Of a stretch of 7,668 bases of DNA, positions 5,841-7,668 are shown in pieces; positions within the stretch are counted from its first letter, which is position 1; every line of letters starts with the position of its first letter. A program made the translations under genes and the position numbers. Source of the DNA: Rudanella sp. GTDB lineage: Bacteria; Bacteroidota; Bacteroidia; Cytophagales; Spirosomataceae. The DNA lies in NCBI GenBank assembly GCA_026785985.1, contig JAJAYX010000245.1, positions 1 to 7,668 of the forward strand, written 5' to 3'. The notes under the pieces were generated by a model. The model was not told the origin of the DNA. It did no database searches and saw only the letters and a program-made list of their open reading frames with translations.

Positions 5841-7196
5841 TTGACCGCCAACTTGGAACCAACAACACAACCCGATTTTCAGCACGGCTACAGCAGTGGC
5901 GTTGAGGGAATCGTACCCGATGCCTACGAAAGCTACCTTTCCAGCCAGGTTAATCTGGAGTGGCTCAACGAGCGCGTGGCCGAGAAACGGGCGGCCATCA
6001 GTCGCCTTGACGAGCAGGTAACCCAGGTAACTGCCGCCCGAAAAACGGCTTTTTCCACCCTGCAGGAGCATCTATTACCCATCAGTGTGGCAGCAAAGCA
6101 GGTTGAGCAATTCGATAATGACCAGAAAAACGTATTGGCTGAACAAAGCCAGTTGAAACAAAAGCGGTCTAGTGCCAAACCCGAATACTCATTAGTAGCA
6201 GGACTGATTTTTGTGATCGCCGGTTTATCCTTTCTGCTGGGCGACCTCATTATCTCGCACGAAATTGTGGCCTATGCCCTCAATATCCGCAATAACACCG
6301 AAGCCTGGGCCTTTGCCGTGGGCCTGGCGATGGTGTCGATCCTGCTCAAACCCGCCTACGACCGGCTTATCGAACAGCCCTACCAGCGTGACCCCGTTCA
6401 GAATGGTCGGCGATATGGGCGGTTCAAGGTGGGGTTGGCAATTTTTGCCGTGTTGACATTAACAGTGCTGGGTTGGTTTCGCTATGAAGCCTACCGCACC
6501 GACCAACTCAAATCGGCCATAAACAAGTCGATTCGGCAGATGCAGCAAAACGCCACCCCGGTGGATGGCGACCCCGGTGCAGCCCTCGCCAACCCGGCTT
6601 TGATGACCCAAATAGAAAACCAGTTGCGCGACTCAGCAACCCTTAACCTGACCCTGGTGAACAGCCCGTGGGCGTTGCTGTCGTTTGTGCTGAGTGGCTT
6701 GTTGTTCGCATTGGCGGGGGCAGTTTGCCTCGGCATCGGCTTGCCGGTGGTGTCGGCTTTTTGGTTCCGCTGGCTTCAAGTCGACATCCGGCTGGGGAAA
6801 CTCCGCCGACGGCTCCGGCGACTTCAACAGGCGCAGGCACCCGCCGAAGCCACCCTTACGAAGCACCTTACCCGCAAAGCCATTCTCGAATACGACCTTT
6901 TGCTCATTCCCGACCTCGCCGACCTGACTGCCCAACAGCAATCGTTGCAGGCCGAACTTGCCAGTTTGCTGGCCGAGTGTCGTCTGGCTCAAATCGACAG
7001 CCGCACGGCCAATTTCACCGATGGTTTTCAGAAAGGGGCCGTTGCCCGCCAAACCCTCACCGAACCCGAACAGCAACAGATTCGCACGGGCTATCTACCC
7101 AGTCAGGGCGTATCGCGATTCCCCAAACAGGCCGTGCAACCGCGCCCGCACGAAGCCATCCGAAAAGTGATTGCCGAGGGGTTAGGCGGGGAGTAG
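5841..7196 (+). CDS. Multi-pass membrane protein with flanking coiled coils, unknown family
   Basis: I do not recognise this 451-aa protein. In order: a short N-terminal region with FQHGYSSG (13-20); a Glu/Gln/Lys-rich coiled coil (about 36-112); hydrophobic segments at about 117-138, 153-170 and 196-213; a polar stretch (about 217-275); a long hydrophobic region (277-310) that could cross once or twice; an Arg-rich turn (317-328, RLGKLRRRLRRL); a second coiled coil (about 323-382); and a C-terminal tail containing FTDGFQKG (392-399). The basic side after the last membrane segment suggests both coiled coils face the cytoplasm, which is an inference. No enzymatic motif is seen. The start is uncertain: no in-frame ATG exists, and TTG 5841 is the first plausible start after the in-frame stop at 5805-5807, 38 bases past the predicted transcription start. 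TTG 5853 is an alternative. The stop is followed by 164 bases before the Uma2 gene. Confidence 0.8.
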   Translation: MTANLEPTTQPDFQHGYSSGVEGIVPDAYESYLSSQVNLEWLNERVAEKRAAISRLDEQVTQVTAARKTAFSTLQEHLLPISVAAKQVEQFDNDQKNVLAEQSQLKQKRSSAKPEYSLVAGLIFVIAGLSFLLGDLIISHEIVAYALNIRNNTEAWAFAVGLAMVSILLKPAYDRLIEQPYQRDPVQNGRRYGRFKVGLAIFAVLTLTVLGWFRYEAYRTDQLKSAINKSIRQMQQNATPVDGDPGAALANPALMTQIENQLRDSATLNLTLVNSPWALLSFVLSGLLFALAGAVCLGIGLPVVSAFWFRWLQVDIRLGKLRRRLRRLQQAQAPAEATLTKHLTRKAILEYDLLLIPDLADLTAQQQSLQAELASLLAECRLAQIDSRTANFTDGFQKGAVARQTLTEPEQQQIRTGYLPSQGVSRFPKQAVQPRPHEAIRKVIAEGLGGE

Positions 7197-7270
7197 GGAG
7201 GCATTTTGAGTGGCACCCCCGTAGAAATCTATACCGATTAAACAGCAAACAGGCTTGCGTCCATTTGTGT

Positions 7271-7278
7271 TACCTTTG
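7271..7278 (+). promoter_or_regulatory. -7 promoter element for the Uma2 gene
   Basis: TACCTTTG exactly matches TAnnTTTG. A TTG at 7255-7257 lies only 13 bases upstream, closer than usual for a -33 box. Transcription would begin near 7284 with a leader of roughly 75 bases, which suggests this gene is transcribed separately from the preceding membrane protein gene. Confidence 0.5.
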
Positions 7279-7360
7279 TAGCGGAACTTAGTTCGTAGAC
7301 TACACTCCGTTATAACCGACCAATCGCATTGAGGTCTTAATCCTGTAAATCGTCAACGCC

Positions 7361-7668
7361 ATGATTGCCGAGATCGAAACAGCTCACTATCAATTTACAG
7401 TCGGGGAATACCACCGCATGGGCAAAGCCGGTATTTTTACCGAAGACACTGAAGTTGAACTACTTAATGGTCAGATATATACAATGAGTCCGGTTGGAAG
7501 AAAGCATGCTGCCTGTGTGAAACGAATCAATAATCTGTTCTCGAAACGATTAAGCGATCAGGCAGTTATCAGCATTCAGGACTCCATAATCCTGAACGAT
7601 TACTCCGAACCAGAACCCGACATTGCTTTGCTGGCTCCCCGCGATGATTTTTATGAAGCCCGTCTTCC
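7361..7668 (+). CDS. Uma2-family (DUF820) endonuclease-like protein, 3' truncated by window edge
   Basis: The frame opens with ATG at 7361 (MIAEIETAHYQFTVGEYHRM) and remains open for 102 codons to the window end. The usual family length is about 180-200 aa, so roughly half is missing. Family features visible are the substrate-like entry TVGEYHRMGKAGIF (13-26), the ELLNGQIYTMSP block (33-44) with His49 shortly after, and IQDSIILNDYSEPEPDIALL (72-91), where Asp87 of the PD element corresponds to the predicted PD-(D/E)xK-like catalytic acid. The fold is restriction-endonuclease-like, but the biological role of Uma2 proteins is poorly known. They are often multicopy in Cyanobacteria and some Bacteroidota. 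No Shine-Dalgarno sequence is present. No partner methylase or toxin gene is visible upstream. Confidence 0.9.
   Translation, partial: MIAEIETAHYQFTVGEYHRMGKAGIFTEDTEVELLNGQIYTMSPVGRKHAACVKRINNLFSKRLSDQAVISIQDSIILNDYSEPEPDIALLAPRDDFYEARL

Noticed and set aside
6668..7291. 207-codon plus-strand frame overlapping the membrane protein gene
   Set aside because: It is rich in Arg, Pro, His and Ser with no domain, and is a frame shadow of the coiled-coil and membrane coding sequence.

Overview
The window looks like chromosomal DNA from a Bacteroidota bacterium, most likely of the Cytophagales/Spirosoma type (inference). Evidence: several upstream regions carry exact or near-exact Bacteroidota -7 boxes (TAnnTTTG), twice with a TTG/TTTG element 19-20 bases upstream. 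Convincing Shine-Dalgarno sites are absent. The coding GC content is moderate to high, and gene types (mitochondrial-type aconitase, secreted nucleoside hydrolase, outer-membrane beta-barrel, Uma2 nuclease) fit this group.

Layout. Bases 1-755 are mostly non-coding. They hold a possible 50-codon minus-strand gene (196-348), a tRNA-Glu(UUC)-like relic with a nine-G run (about 451-541) followed by a strong rho-independent terminator (549-578), a perfect 16-bp inverted repeat (618-656), and a short decayed copy of the 5' end of the aconitase gene (709-753). A beta-barrel outer-membrane protein gene lies on the minus strand (756-2135). It is divergent from an intact aconitase gene (2393-4660, +). 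A bidirectional terminator (4680-4712) separates aconitase from a convergent secreted nucleoside hydrolase (4721-5728, -). Divergent from that gene is an unrecognised multi-pass membrane protein with flanking coiled coils (5841-7196, +), behind a good promoter. The window ends inside a Uma2-family nuclease gene (7361 onward, +) with its own -7 box.

The genes do not form an operon. Each appears to be an independent transcription unit, alternating in strand and separated by promoters or hairpins. Aconitase is central metabolism (TCA cycle), the nucleoside hydrolase probably scavenges nucleosides in the periplasm, and the others have no assignable pathway.

I see no defence island, CRISPR array, intact insertion sequence or obvious new multi-gene system. 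The most interesting observations are the aconitase 5' relic on the far side of the outer-membrane gene, the scrambled tRNA-Glu-like sequence, the unrecognised membrane/coiled-coil protein with matching motifs at both ends, and the nucleoside hydrolase with altered active-site motifs.
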